Source: Yamagishiella unicocca
Taxonomy: Eukaryota; Chlorophyta; Chlorophyceae; Chlamydomonadales; Volvocaceae
Reading direction: 5' to 3'
Length of the DNA stretch: 64,000 nt
Assembly: GCA_003116995.1 (NCBI GenBank)
Contig: BDSL01000079.1
Coordinates: 124,001-188,000 of the forward strand
The position numbers and the translations under genes are program-made. The stretch's first letter is position 1. Each line of letters begins with the position of its first letter. Positions 55,101-64,000 of the stretch are shown here, piece by piece. The notes below the pieces were generated by a model. That model was not told where the DNA came from. It worked only from the letters and a program-made list of their open reading frames with translations, and did no database searches.

Positions 55101-58100
55101 AACCGGTTATTTTTTGCAATCCCTCCCGCACCCAACCCCGCCCCGGCCATCTACCGCCCACCTGGATGAAGATGCGCATGGTGCCCCCGTCGGGGTGCGG
55201 CCCCTCGAAGGCATGCTGCGGCGACACCACCAGGCCGGTGCTGCCCTTTAGGGCGCTCTTCTTCTTCTTGTCTTTCATCAGGTCGTCCCAGGAGATGCCC
55301 TTGGGGACGTCCAGCAGCCTGGACGCCGGCCGGAAAAGAAGGACTGGGGTTACTGGGGTCAAGCGCGGCGCATCCCGCTGGGAAAGGGATATCATATCGT
55401 ATCAAATCGCGAAACGGCAAAAGGACGCCGACTGCGACTCCACCATGTTTGCTGAGTCGCCGTGCCAGCGCGGGGCGCTGCCTCCGTCCCTCTTCCGGAG
55501 AGCCGCCTGCTCGCCCTCCCGACCGCCCAACTCACTTGGACAGCGGCATGCGCAGCAGACTTGACGGCGGCAGCCCCACGATGAGGCCCGTGCTGACGTC
55601 AGCCTTCCGCACCACCAGCTTCTCGTCCAGCTCCATGACGCCGGTCAGCAGGTCGCGACGCCACCTGCCGTACGGCACACACAAAGAGAACCCATCAACC
55701 GCTCATCAACCGCTCATCAACCGCTGCTCGCACACTTGGTCCATTTTTCTGGCGTGGCCGGCAGCGACGACCCCACATGACGCGACCCACCGTACCCCTC
55801 GCAGCACCTCCGCTGCCTGGTAATCGCTGCTTCGTGTGCGCTGCACCCAAGCGTGATGCCTCTTTCAGGGGTTCTCTCAGGTTCCCCACCAAGCTGCGGC
55901 ACTTCGCATAGCACACATTCCGCTCAGGTGCCCGACAGAGGCCCGACTCTGCAGCAGCGCGCCAAAACTCAGCCCTCGGTTCGCTCGCTGCACGCCCGGG
56001 ACGCCATCAGCCCTGAGCTCGCCTCGCGGTCTTACACCCCGGCAGACCCCCCCCGCAGACCCCCCGGCAGACTTACAGTACGATGCGCGCCAGGCTGCTT
56101 GTGGTGTCGGCGGACAGGTCCGAGTGCTCGGCGGAGTCGACGATCTCGGACTGCAGGCAGGCGCTGCGGCCCACGGCGTGGCGCGGCCCCGCCTTGGGGT
56201 CGATGTTTGGCAGGCTGTCATCGGTTTCGGGGCTGTGTACCTTGACCCGCCAGCTGGTCCCCGGCATCTCCATCTCACGATCCAGCAGGCTCAGCAGCAG
56301 CAGCTCCAGCTGGTGGGCGCCGGCCTTGGTGCGCCACTCCGCAAACACGTCGATGCAGTCTGCAAGGTTGGAGCCCACGGCAGCCGAGGCCGTGAAGCCG
56401 AAGAGTGAGGACTCGGGCTGGTCCACGGACAGGATCCTTCCCTCCATGGTGCAGAGCAGCACCAGGCGCTTGTCGTTGAAGGTGTTGCTGGCAGAGGTGT
56501 CGATCTTTCGGACCTGCCATGGCGGGACGGCGACGAACACGCAGGGAGGATTTCGAGGAAAACCCGTGGATGCCAGGAAAAAACCGTTTAGAACAGACAT
56601 GTTGAGATGCATGCTGGAGAACTGGGAACATGCAGGGGGGGAGAGAGATCACGAGCCCACCACCCCACTAGCATCATGTACGAAGCGATCAGCCGCCACA
56701 TCGCGCCACCTCAACAAGGTCATGACTGCTATACCGACTTTAACGAATTTGCGCGCGCGTCTTAGTACCGCTTGCGCGGCGAGCCGCGCTCTTCGTCCGG
56801 AGAGGCGGTTCGCGGGCCCCCCTCACGTTATCACCCTTACATTACTATTCAGCACCGTCTCCCCCCCGTCTACTCGCCAGCTATACCTTCCTGGACCACC
56901 ATCTTCATCGCTCTGCCGTGGATTCGCGGATATAATACCCCCCAGGCGGACAAGAGACACAGCGGGTGGAAGGCAGCAGGCAAACCCGCTTGCCTGTACG
57001 ATATGCTTCGTGTGCCCATTGGTGGTGTCGTCTTGGGTGGAGATCTGGAGCCTGACCGGCACCATGGCGCCGTTGCTGTTGACCAGGTGAACCAGTCGGC
57101 CGGCCCGGCAGCTGGTGGGAGGTATGATGACGGGGTGCTCCTGCGGCCGCAGTTACGTGAGGGGTGAGGGCAGCTACTGCGCCGTGTCCGAGTTGACGCG
57201 TGCAGACGTGCAGACGTGCAGACGTCCAGCTAGCACGTGTACAAGGACAAGTACCTTGGGGTGATGGTACCAGAACCTTGGTCGATGGTACAAGAAGCTA
57301 GGGTGATGTTACAATGGGGTGGTGGTACAAGAACCTAGGGTGATGTGTACCAGAACCTTGGGTGATAGTAAGCTACGGTTTTCCAATCCCGCCCAAAACT
57401 CCAAAGCTACGTTGCTGCTCCAGCGCAGCTTACGCCTTTACTCCAGCACACGTTGGAGGAATATAATGTGTGAGACCACACCGCGCCTCATCCGCCTTTC
57501 CGCGCCCCAAGGCCCACGCCGACAGCCCCGGCCACGCGGCCCCTCACCCACCCGCAGGTGCTTGGTATGCATCGTTGCATAGGGCGGCGGCAGCAGCTGC
57601 TCCATCTTCATCTTGAGGAACTTCTTCAGCGGGTAGCCCAGCATGGCAGCCACGTCCCACGTAGCGAACGTCAGCGAGCCCTTGCTGTCCACCACCATCA
57701 GCCCGTCCGTCATGCCGTCGACGCGGTGCGCGTTAAACACGAAAATGCGCTGCGAGTCGGTGCCGCCGGGCGTCACCTTGATCTCCACGGGCACCGGCGG
57801 CAGGTGCCTGAACGGGAGATGGGGAGATGCGGGCAACCCTGGTGAGATCGTATGCCGGCCGGGGCCACGGGCCGTACGGGGACGGCCACGCGGTTTGAAT
57901 TTATGCCTTGCAATCCCAACGCAGCTTCACCCCCCCTACGGCGAAGGCAGGCGGTCTCCTACTCTCCTTACTTGTGGACAAGGTTCACGTCCTTCACGAT
58001 CGTGCCCGACACCAGCGCGTCGTACGGCGCGTCCTTGCATATCTCCAGCAGCGATTCGACGCCGCCCATGTCTGTGCACAGGGTCTGGAAGTTGCAGCCC

Positions 58101-61100
58101 ACCTGCGGCGGTGCAACGCAATTCCCCAAGCGTTCAAAGGCAATCCAAGGCCCACCGGGCACCTCCTAACATGCCGTACGGCGTATGATAGCAAAGGCAA
58201 GGGGCAGTTTTGCAGCTGGCCTGCTTCAATCACAACCCGGTGCACTGAAGCCCGCATACAAATCCAATCCAGGCGAAGACACGCCCGAGGCGCCACCACG
58301 CCAACCAGCCGCTGTCTAAAAGTGCTACTACACAAGCGCGGAGACGGTGAGCTGCGTGTGCGCATTTTGGCTGTGGCACTCCGGCAGCGCTTCAACTGGG
58401 CGCCCCTGCCCAACCAAACCCCCAAACTGGGTTCCCCTCGCCCCTCGCCACCGCCCAATTCTCCCCCCAAACAGGGTGTGCCCTCGCCCTCGCCTCCGCC
58501 CTCGCCCCCGTCCAGCCCTGCCTACCATTTCGTCGCTGAGCATCCCGGTCAGGCTCGCGAACTGTGGGTCGGTGCACAAGATGATGCCGTTGGGGGCAAC
58601 CCACGCGCGCACGTTGCGTGCGTCCAGAGGCTGCGGCCGCAGCACTCCCATGAAGATCGCATCCCTGCAAGGGTGAAAGGGTGCGATGCGGGGGGCGCGG
58701 AAAGCAACGAGGGTCAAGCAACGCAGGGCGTGGGGAGGAAGTGCAAGGAAACCCGTGTACGAAAGAAAAAATCCGAAAGGCCGCGGGGTAACGACAACGC
58801 AGCGCGTAACGCCAATCCATGGCGCACTGGACCTGCCCTGCGAGCAAAGGCGGTAATACATATGAGTCCAGCCGACGGCGCCACCCACCCTCAGCCGTCC
58901 GCCTAGCTACTTACGTGCCTATTCCCGACAGCTTGGTCACGCAGAGCTGGAGCGGGAAGACGTAGCGGTCCTGCAGGGGTGAGGTGGGGCCAACATGGGA
59001 TATGCGGTGTTGAGTGCAGCTGGGCACCACTTTGGCGCGAGCTATGCCTGTCGGCGTGCCAAGCTTGCCCGCCATCAGCGCGAACGCTTCGGGCCGAACT
59101 AGCCAGGCTGTTCGGTTGACTGGCGGGGGCAGAGCGGGATCGCGCGGCAACAGCCGCCACCTGGGCATTGGAACCTGAGCTGCGAGCCGGCTTGGGAGGC
59201 GTCATTTAGGCACCAGAACGCGCATCGCCCCCCCCGGCTCGGTAAGTGTCGTCAATTCCTCCCGCCAAGTCCCGGCTCCCAGGCTCCCAAACCCGCCAAG
59301 TCCCGGCCCCAAGGCTCCCAAACCCTTCACCCCCCCTCCCCCCCACCCGCCCCCTCACCTTGTGCAGAGCCACCACATCGCGAACGGTGTCCAGGATGTG
59401 CGGCTCGCCGCCCTGTGTCGATTGGAGCCGAATGACGGGGCAGGGAAGCCGGGGCCGTTTTGGCGATGACAGGGGCCATTTTGGCGATGAAAGGAAGCGC
59501 GCAGCTCATCCGCGCCAGGAGCGCCCGCGACCAGGCTCAAGACCCGGAGCTGTAAGATCAAGGCAACAGCCGCCATAAGCCCCAGGCCGGTATCCTCCCA
59601 CCCGCTCTAGCACGAACCTGGACGTATCGGGTCAGGTAGCTGGCGTGGCGGCCGGAGAAGGGCTGCGGCATGATCATGCTGACGTTGGCGTTCTGGAGGT
59701 CGTGAAAGCGAGCGGCGGGGGGGAGCGGGCAGGGTGCGGAAGCGTACCGTGACCGAGCTGCACGACCAACGCCGCAACGGTAGCTACCTCATAACCAGAG
59801 TCGACACACTGGCCGGGTGCTGCTGCGTTGGCCTCCCCGAGCGGGCGGGCAGGGCCGGGCCAGGTTCGGCGCCATCAATAAAGGCAGGTTTCAGGGTGCA
59901 GCAGCACTAGCCCTGCAGCAATTGGCCCGCAGCGCAAATCCACATCCTTGCTCAGGTGCCGGTGTCTGCCGTCTTCCCTCGTCCTTGCCGCCTTCCGCCG
60001 CCGTCATTGCGGCTCATTCAAGCTAACCTCGTCCCGGCAGGTGCTGCCATCATGGTCGCCACCATTGCTTCCCCCAAGGTCACATCCCGAGTACAAGCGC
60101 AAGCCGCTGCGCCATATTCACGGTGTGCGCTACCCTTCCAAACGGTCAAGGCACGCAGCGCCGACGGGGATGCTGTTCCGGTAACCCGGCTGGACCCACA
60201 TGGTTCCTGGCAAGCGGCAACAAACGATTACGGCCTGGGGCCCTGTCTGGGGCCCTGCCTGGGGCCGCACCCACGCACGTACCTCCAATTCGGTCTTCGG
60301 GTACCCAAGCAATGTCGTGACGCACTGCGGGGATAGGAGGTGATAGGCAGGATGAGGAACGGGGAGTGGGGCAGGGGCAGCCGCCAGGGGAAGCCACCCT
60401 TTTCCGTCGCCTAGGCCTGGTGTCCGCTGCCTGAATGCCTGAACCCACGCCCTTATCACCCCGACGTAGGTCGCCGGAGCAAGCCACCCAGGCGCTCATC
60501 GTGCAGCCGCAGGTGCACGCATGCCGCTCGATCACCCCCCTGACTCCCACGCCCCCAGGCGTCCGCTTCAAAGCCCCTATCGCTGATCCCCCACAGCCCC
60601 ACCGACCGAGTTAACCATGAGGATGGTGCCCTCCGCGTTGATGACGATGCACGCGTCCTCGTGCAGATCCATGGTGGTCAGGAACTCAGGTTTGTCGCTG
60701 CCTTGGATCTGCAATGGGGTAAAACAGCGGCAAGCGTGAGCCGGCGGCGAGGGCAACAGGCGGTAACCTGATAGCGGATGTGGGCCCCGCTACCCAAACT
60801 GGGCCAGCCGAGCTCCCGCCCCCTACCTGTAGGTCCAGCGACAGCAGGCCGTCGCCGCCTCCGTTGCGGGCCGCCTCGGTGTAGGCGCGGGTGGCTGCTA
60901 TGGGGTCGTTCCTCACGTCCTCCAGGAACTTGCCGTAGCAGCGCAGCAGCTTGCCGTTGTTGGGGTAGCGCTCCAGGACCCTGGGGAGGGCGGGCGTGGC
61001 GCAGGCAGGGATAGGGGGGTCGATGTGATGTTGCGTGGGAGAGTGCGGAGCGTACAGCAGCCGCTCATAGATCGGTCCAGGACCCTGCCAGCAAGGAAGC

Positions 61101-64000
61101 GGGAGCTAGGGCCGCGGGACCTCGTCTCGATGGAAGGGCTGGAGGGCATGCCGGATGAAACAAATAGCCAGGCCAGGCGCCGCTGATCTGCCCGTGGTGC
61201 ACCGCCAAGTCAGCGTCCGTCCCATTGCCAGCCGTCTCGTGCATGCAAGGATCATGCCGCGATTATTTATCCGCTCCTTCCCAAGCAAGCTTCCGTACCT
61301 CTTGTACACCTGGTGTGCCGTGTCCGCCTTCTCGTCCATTTCCGTCAGCATGCACTCGATGGCGGACACGCGAACGGAGGTCCGAAGCATGAGCTGCCAG
61401 AAATCGCGCTGCGCCGTCAGCGCGGCCTTGTGCACCCGCATGACGGCCCTGAGCGCAGAAGCCGCACACGAGGGGGGGAGGTATGTGAGGAAGACCCGTG
61501 GGTCGGCACGCTGGGGGCAAGGGACGCCCGGTCAGGCACTGAGGTGAGGCGTCTCTGCGCTTTCTGATGCGGCCAGACCCTCCGCTTTTGTTTTGGGCCG
61601 GTGTCATACCGCTGCTGCTAGCCTGCAGCCCACCTGTAGTTCCTCTTGAACTCGACGTAGCTCTGTAGGTCCAGCTGCCCCTCCTGGCCGTCCTTGAGCC
61701 GCTTGCTGTTCTCGATGGTGCTGAAGATCTCGTAGCGCTGCACCAGACTGCGGGGTGCGGAGGAACGAGGACACACGGGGAGTTAGGGATTTAGGGTTTA
61801 GGGGTTTAGGCTTGCTGTCAATGGTGCGCAGGCGCATGCATCGCAACCTCCCTGAGCCATGCCTCACATCTTGGTTTCTGGGGGGGACACGACCCGCTGG
61901 GGGGCGAGGATGCAGAGGGGCCTAGTATGATGTGGCGGACCATGTCACAATGCGCATAAAGGCTACACGCCGAACACCTTCAGATTCGCTGTTATTTTTA
62001 AGCGCGCGCGACGCCGCTCCCACCTGGGTCCTCCCTTGAGCGCCAGCTGCAGCTGCGTCCTCGCCGCCGGACCGTCCCGCTTGACCTCCATCAGGAAGTT
62101 GGCGTTGAGGACCAGCAACTCCACGTTGTTGGGGAACACGGCCATGCCGCACTGCACCGCGGACCAGGTGAGAGGATCACACAATACACGGGAAATAAGC
62201 ACATATCAGCAAAACTGGTCAAGGAAAGCCAACACTGCGCGCGATTGTGCGGGCTGCACGACGCAAAAGCCTGTCTGGCTTGGTCAAGGAAAGCCAACAC
62301 TGCATGCCGTTGTGCGGGGCGCATGACGAAAAAGCCCGTCTGACCCCAACCCCAGGGCGCGAGGAGGAGCGACGGCAACAACAAGTCGGGAACGGTATGC
62401 TGCGCGCTGCCACAGTCGGGCGCGCACCTTGATGACGGTTTCGCCCACCAGCACCGACTCCTCGAGGATGACGCCATCAGTGTCGAAGTGGCGCATGGTC
62501 CGGGCCAGCACCTCCACGTCCTCTGCGGGTCGGGCCCATTGTGGTTCGTCAGTTGCAGGTTCTTCGCTCTAGGTTTCGGAGGGGCACGGACTCGGGGGCG
62601 ATCCCCGGGCTGTCGGAAACTTAGCGTGAGAACCCTTGACCCCCTCCAGGCCCACATCTTTTTGATTATCGTGTCCATCAGAAGGTAGGTAAGTCGGGCA
62701 CACTGGCAGGTTACTCCTAGTCCCCGCAGGAAGGCACCGCCGACGTTGCAGGCCGTCAGCACTCAACGCCTGGGCTGAACGTCTTTCATGCTGCCATGTC
62801 CCTGCCCTCCTGGCCCTTAACCCCCGTCTAGCCCTCCGTGCCTACTGTTGTACCTGGTGAGCCAAACACATGGATCTTCTTGAGCTTCGCTGCTAGCTCT
62901 ATGTTGACAAACTTTTTCCTCGGGCTCATGCGGTGCCAGAACCACGCGGCCGTCAAGACCATTCCGAAGAAGATGGCGGGGAACACTCCGTATAGCACCA
63001 ACTGCACCAAGCAATGACCGTAGGAGACGGCGCAGCGCAAGACGCAACTTCAGGGCAAGGGAATTGAAACGCCAATGCGGTCGAGCATCGGCCATCAGGG
63101 TACAGGCTGGCATATGTTGTTATATACCCAAGATAGCGAGGTTTCCGGCACATCCATTGCGCTTGGGAGATCCGGCTGCGTGCGGCTGAGAGCGGCTCAG
63201 TTGGCTCGTCGGTGATGCTTTCGCGCACCCTGGGATAGAGCGATCATTCGGGAGCGGATGGCGGACCCGCGGGTCGCTGGGGACACCACTACTGGGGACC
63301 CACAGGCTGGGCCGCGGCGTCCCACTGAGGTTTCCGTCATCCCTCACAACCTCATAGGTTATCCTTCTTCCTTGCGCAAATGGGAACCAGGAAACGCTTC
63401 GCTGAAACCACGCAAAAACTGACCCACCTGGACCATTTTATGACCGACATCGTGATCACGTCTGTTCTTGTCAAACATGAAGATGCAGTAAATAACGCAC
63501 GTGTACGTCACGGCCATCCAGCCACCGACCCAGTAGAAGTTGACGTAGTAGCGCAAAAACGGCAGCTGGACGGAGTGCCGAGGGCGCAGACACGCGGGGC
63601 ACAGCGGGAACAGGATGGGCGGCTGATCAGGATGAAGCAGGCGTGAGGTGTAGGCAGGCAGCTGCAGCCGCGGAGCACGAAGCGCGCGCTGGCCCAGTCA
63701 ACGCACCCAAGGCGTAGGCAGCGTGCGCCCTCAAACGGGCAGAGATCCAGCAGTAACGTCACCGCTCGTAACGTGTAAGCACACGCCGCCTTACCCGTGT
63801 GAAGTTGAAGTACGTAATCGCCGCAGCGGCCGCAGCAATAAGCACCGCCTGCACCTTCAAGGCAGACGCCAGCGTGTTCACGGCCACGACGTATATCGCC
63901 TGCTTATCCGTGCCCCAGATGACGGGTGGCAGGAAGGAACACGGGCTCAGGTCAGGCGGATAAAAGCATCGGCTGCTGTCCACTCGTTTTCCTCCTCTCC
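46132..64000 (-). CDS. Giant TmcB-type TPR/PAS membrane protein, truncated at the right edge
   Basis: Member of the large chlamydomonad family annotated after Dictyostelium tiny macrocysts protein B (TmcB/TmcC TPR repeats); likely a membrane sensor, exact role unknown. About 38 minus-strand exons are visible, the main ones near 63797-64000, 63428-63565, 62854-63002, 62429-62525, 62030-62165, 61632-61750, 61300-61455, 60820-60985, 60610-60715, 60285-60330, 59617-59705, 59361-59410, 58916-58975, 58525-58670, 57970-58105, 57565-57810, 57015-57145, 56075-56516, 55535-55665, 55160-55325, 54225-54475, 53885-54045, 53280-53580, 52820-53045, 52435-52620 and on to 46132. Order: N-terminal membrane segments, TPR-like block, PAS domains, acidic/Ala-rich linkers, C-terminal multi-pass region. 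The stop after LPPSGKV at 46132 is the simplest end, though AAG|GTCTGA there could be a donor. The N-terminus lies outside the window. Confidence 0.9.
52400..54480 (-). other. Low-complexity linkers of the TmcB-type protein
   Basis: The exon at 54225-54475 is Ala/Lys/Gln-rich (QEKAQGKGKNKAQDKPE). Exons at 53885-54045, 53280-53580, 52820-53045 and 52435-52620 are acidic and Ser/Gly-rich, including a long Asp/Glu run (GDDEEDEEDEDE). These are probably disordered cytosolic linkers between the PAS section and the membrane region. Exon borders are less certain than in the folded parts. Confidence 0.65.
56546..56627 (+). repeat. Dispersed intron repeat A, copy 4
   Basis: TTCGAGGAAAACCCGTGGAT, GCCAGGAAAAAACCGTTTAG and GATGCATGCTGGAGAACTGG lie in an intron of the TmcB-type gene, showing that the family is shared between unrelated genes. 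Confidence 0.88.
56880..56945 (+). repeat. Dispersed intron repeat B, copy 3 (partial)
   Basis: CTGGACCACCATCTTCATCG and CCGTGGATTCGCGGATATAA lie in the same TmcB-gene intron as repeat A copy 4. Confidence 0.75.
58525..60715 (-). other. First PAS domain of the TmcB-type protein
   Basis: The PAS fold is spread over six small exons: ACIVINAEGTILMVNS (60610-60715), TTLLGYPKTELE (60285-60330), NVSMIMPQPFSGRHASYLTR (59617-59705), ILDTVRDVVALHK (59361-59410), RYVFPLQLCVTKLSGIG (58916-58975) and DAIFMGVLRPQ (58525-58670). The order matches family members. No LOV-type NCRFL flavin motif is present, so the ligand, if any, is unknown. Confidence 0.88.
60820..62525 (-). other. TPR-like block of the TmcB-type protein
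   Basis: Five exons give the family signature. FPNNVELLVLNANFLMEVK (62030-62165) and LERYPNNGKLLRCYGKFLED (60820-60985) are two related helical repeats. Between them lie SLVQRYEIFSTIENSKRL (61632-61750) and LTAQRDFWQLMLRTSVRVS (61300-61455). Spacing and the recurrent PNN-x-x-LL motif match the HAT/TPR-like repeats of this family. Confidence 0.9.
61782..61810. repeat. Short interstitial telomere-like repeat
   Basis: GTTAGGGATTTAGGGTTTAG and the bases after it give about three TTTAGGG-like units, with one GTTTAGGGG form close to the chlamydomonad TTTTAGGG telomere repeat. It lies in an intron of the TmcB-type gene. Confidence 0.75.
62840..64000 (-). other. N-terminal membrane segments of the TmcB-type protein
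   Basis: Three exons encode hydrophobic segments: AIYVVAVNTLASALKVQAVL plus AAAAAAITYFNF (63797-64000), GGWMAVTYTCVIYCIFMF (63428-63565), and LYGVFPAIFFGMVLTAAWF (62854-63002). Short charged loops (DKNRRDHDVGHK and HRMSPRKKF) separate them. This hydrophobic N-terminal region precedes the TPR block in relatives. Confidence 0.85.

Larger units (their letters stand above)
55535..58105 (-). other. Further PAS-like domains of the TmcB-type protein
   Basis: The exon at 57565-57810 reads GLMVVDSKGSLTFATWDVAA then MLGYPLKKFLKMKMEQLLPP, a PAS core, followed by VPVRLQIS in 57015-57145. The exon at 56075-56516 reads LLCTMEGRILSVDQPESSLF then GFTASAAVGSNLADCIDVF, another PAS-like core. Exons at 57970-58105 and 55535-55665 are conserved-looking connectors. 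Confidence 0.75.

Overview
This 64 kb window is nuclear DNA of a volvocalean green alga (a Chlamydomonas/Volvox relative). The evidence is GC-rich, intron-dense genes with GT-AG and a few GC-AG introns, coding low-complexity tracts (poly-Q, poly-A, Gly/Ser), minisatellites inside introns, and three gene families typical of chlamydomonads: a histidine-kinase rhodopsin, a long SBP-box transcription factor, and a TmcB-type TPR/PAS membrane protein. The species cannot be fixed from the sequence alone. No prokaryotic, viral, rRNA, CRISPR or complete tRNA feature was seen.

Layout, left to right. (1) Minus strand, 228 to about 16.4 kb: a 25-exon gene (about 1,894 codable residues as assembled) for a microbial-type rhodopsin fused to a complete histidine kinase, two consecutive receiver domains, and a C-terminal domain that resembles a class III nucleotide cyclase but has lost key catalytic residues. 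All exon junctions keep phase. (2) Plus strand, 20133-21668: a two-exon orphan gene with a short coiled coil. (3) Minus strand, 24668-27731: a six-exon orphan gene with a Gln/Ser-rich N-terminal half and a hydrophobic C-terminal half. (4) Plus strand, about 31.67-40.6 kb: a long SBP-box factor (at least 1,963 residues). Its zinc-finger domain is split over three exons, one of only 48 nt; it has a large poly-Q region and ends with an ankyrin-like region as in plant SPL1/SPL12-type proteins. (5) Minus strand, 46132 to beyond the right edge: about 38 exons of a giant TmcB-family protein with N-terminal membrane segments, TPR-like repeats, PAS domains, acidic linkers and a C-terminal multi-pass membrane region.

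Between genes lie large stretches (16.4-20.1, 21.7-24.7, 27.7-31.7 and 40.6-46.1 kb) without convincing coding sequence; 28-31 kb is visibly richer in A+T. Introns carry several minisatellites and at least two families of short dispersed repeats that recur in unrelated genes and in both orientations.

The genes do not form an operon-like pathway. Still, two of the five encode large signalling proteins (a photoreceptor phosphorelay and a PAS/TPR membrane sensor) and one a DNA-binding regulator. The most unusual object is the rhodopsin gene: a cysteine replaces the usual helix-C counterion aspartate, the receivers are duplicated, and the cyclase-like output is predicted to be inactive.
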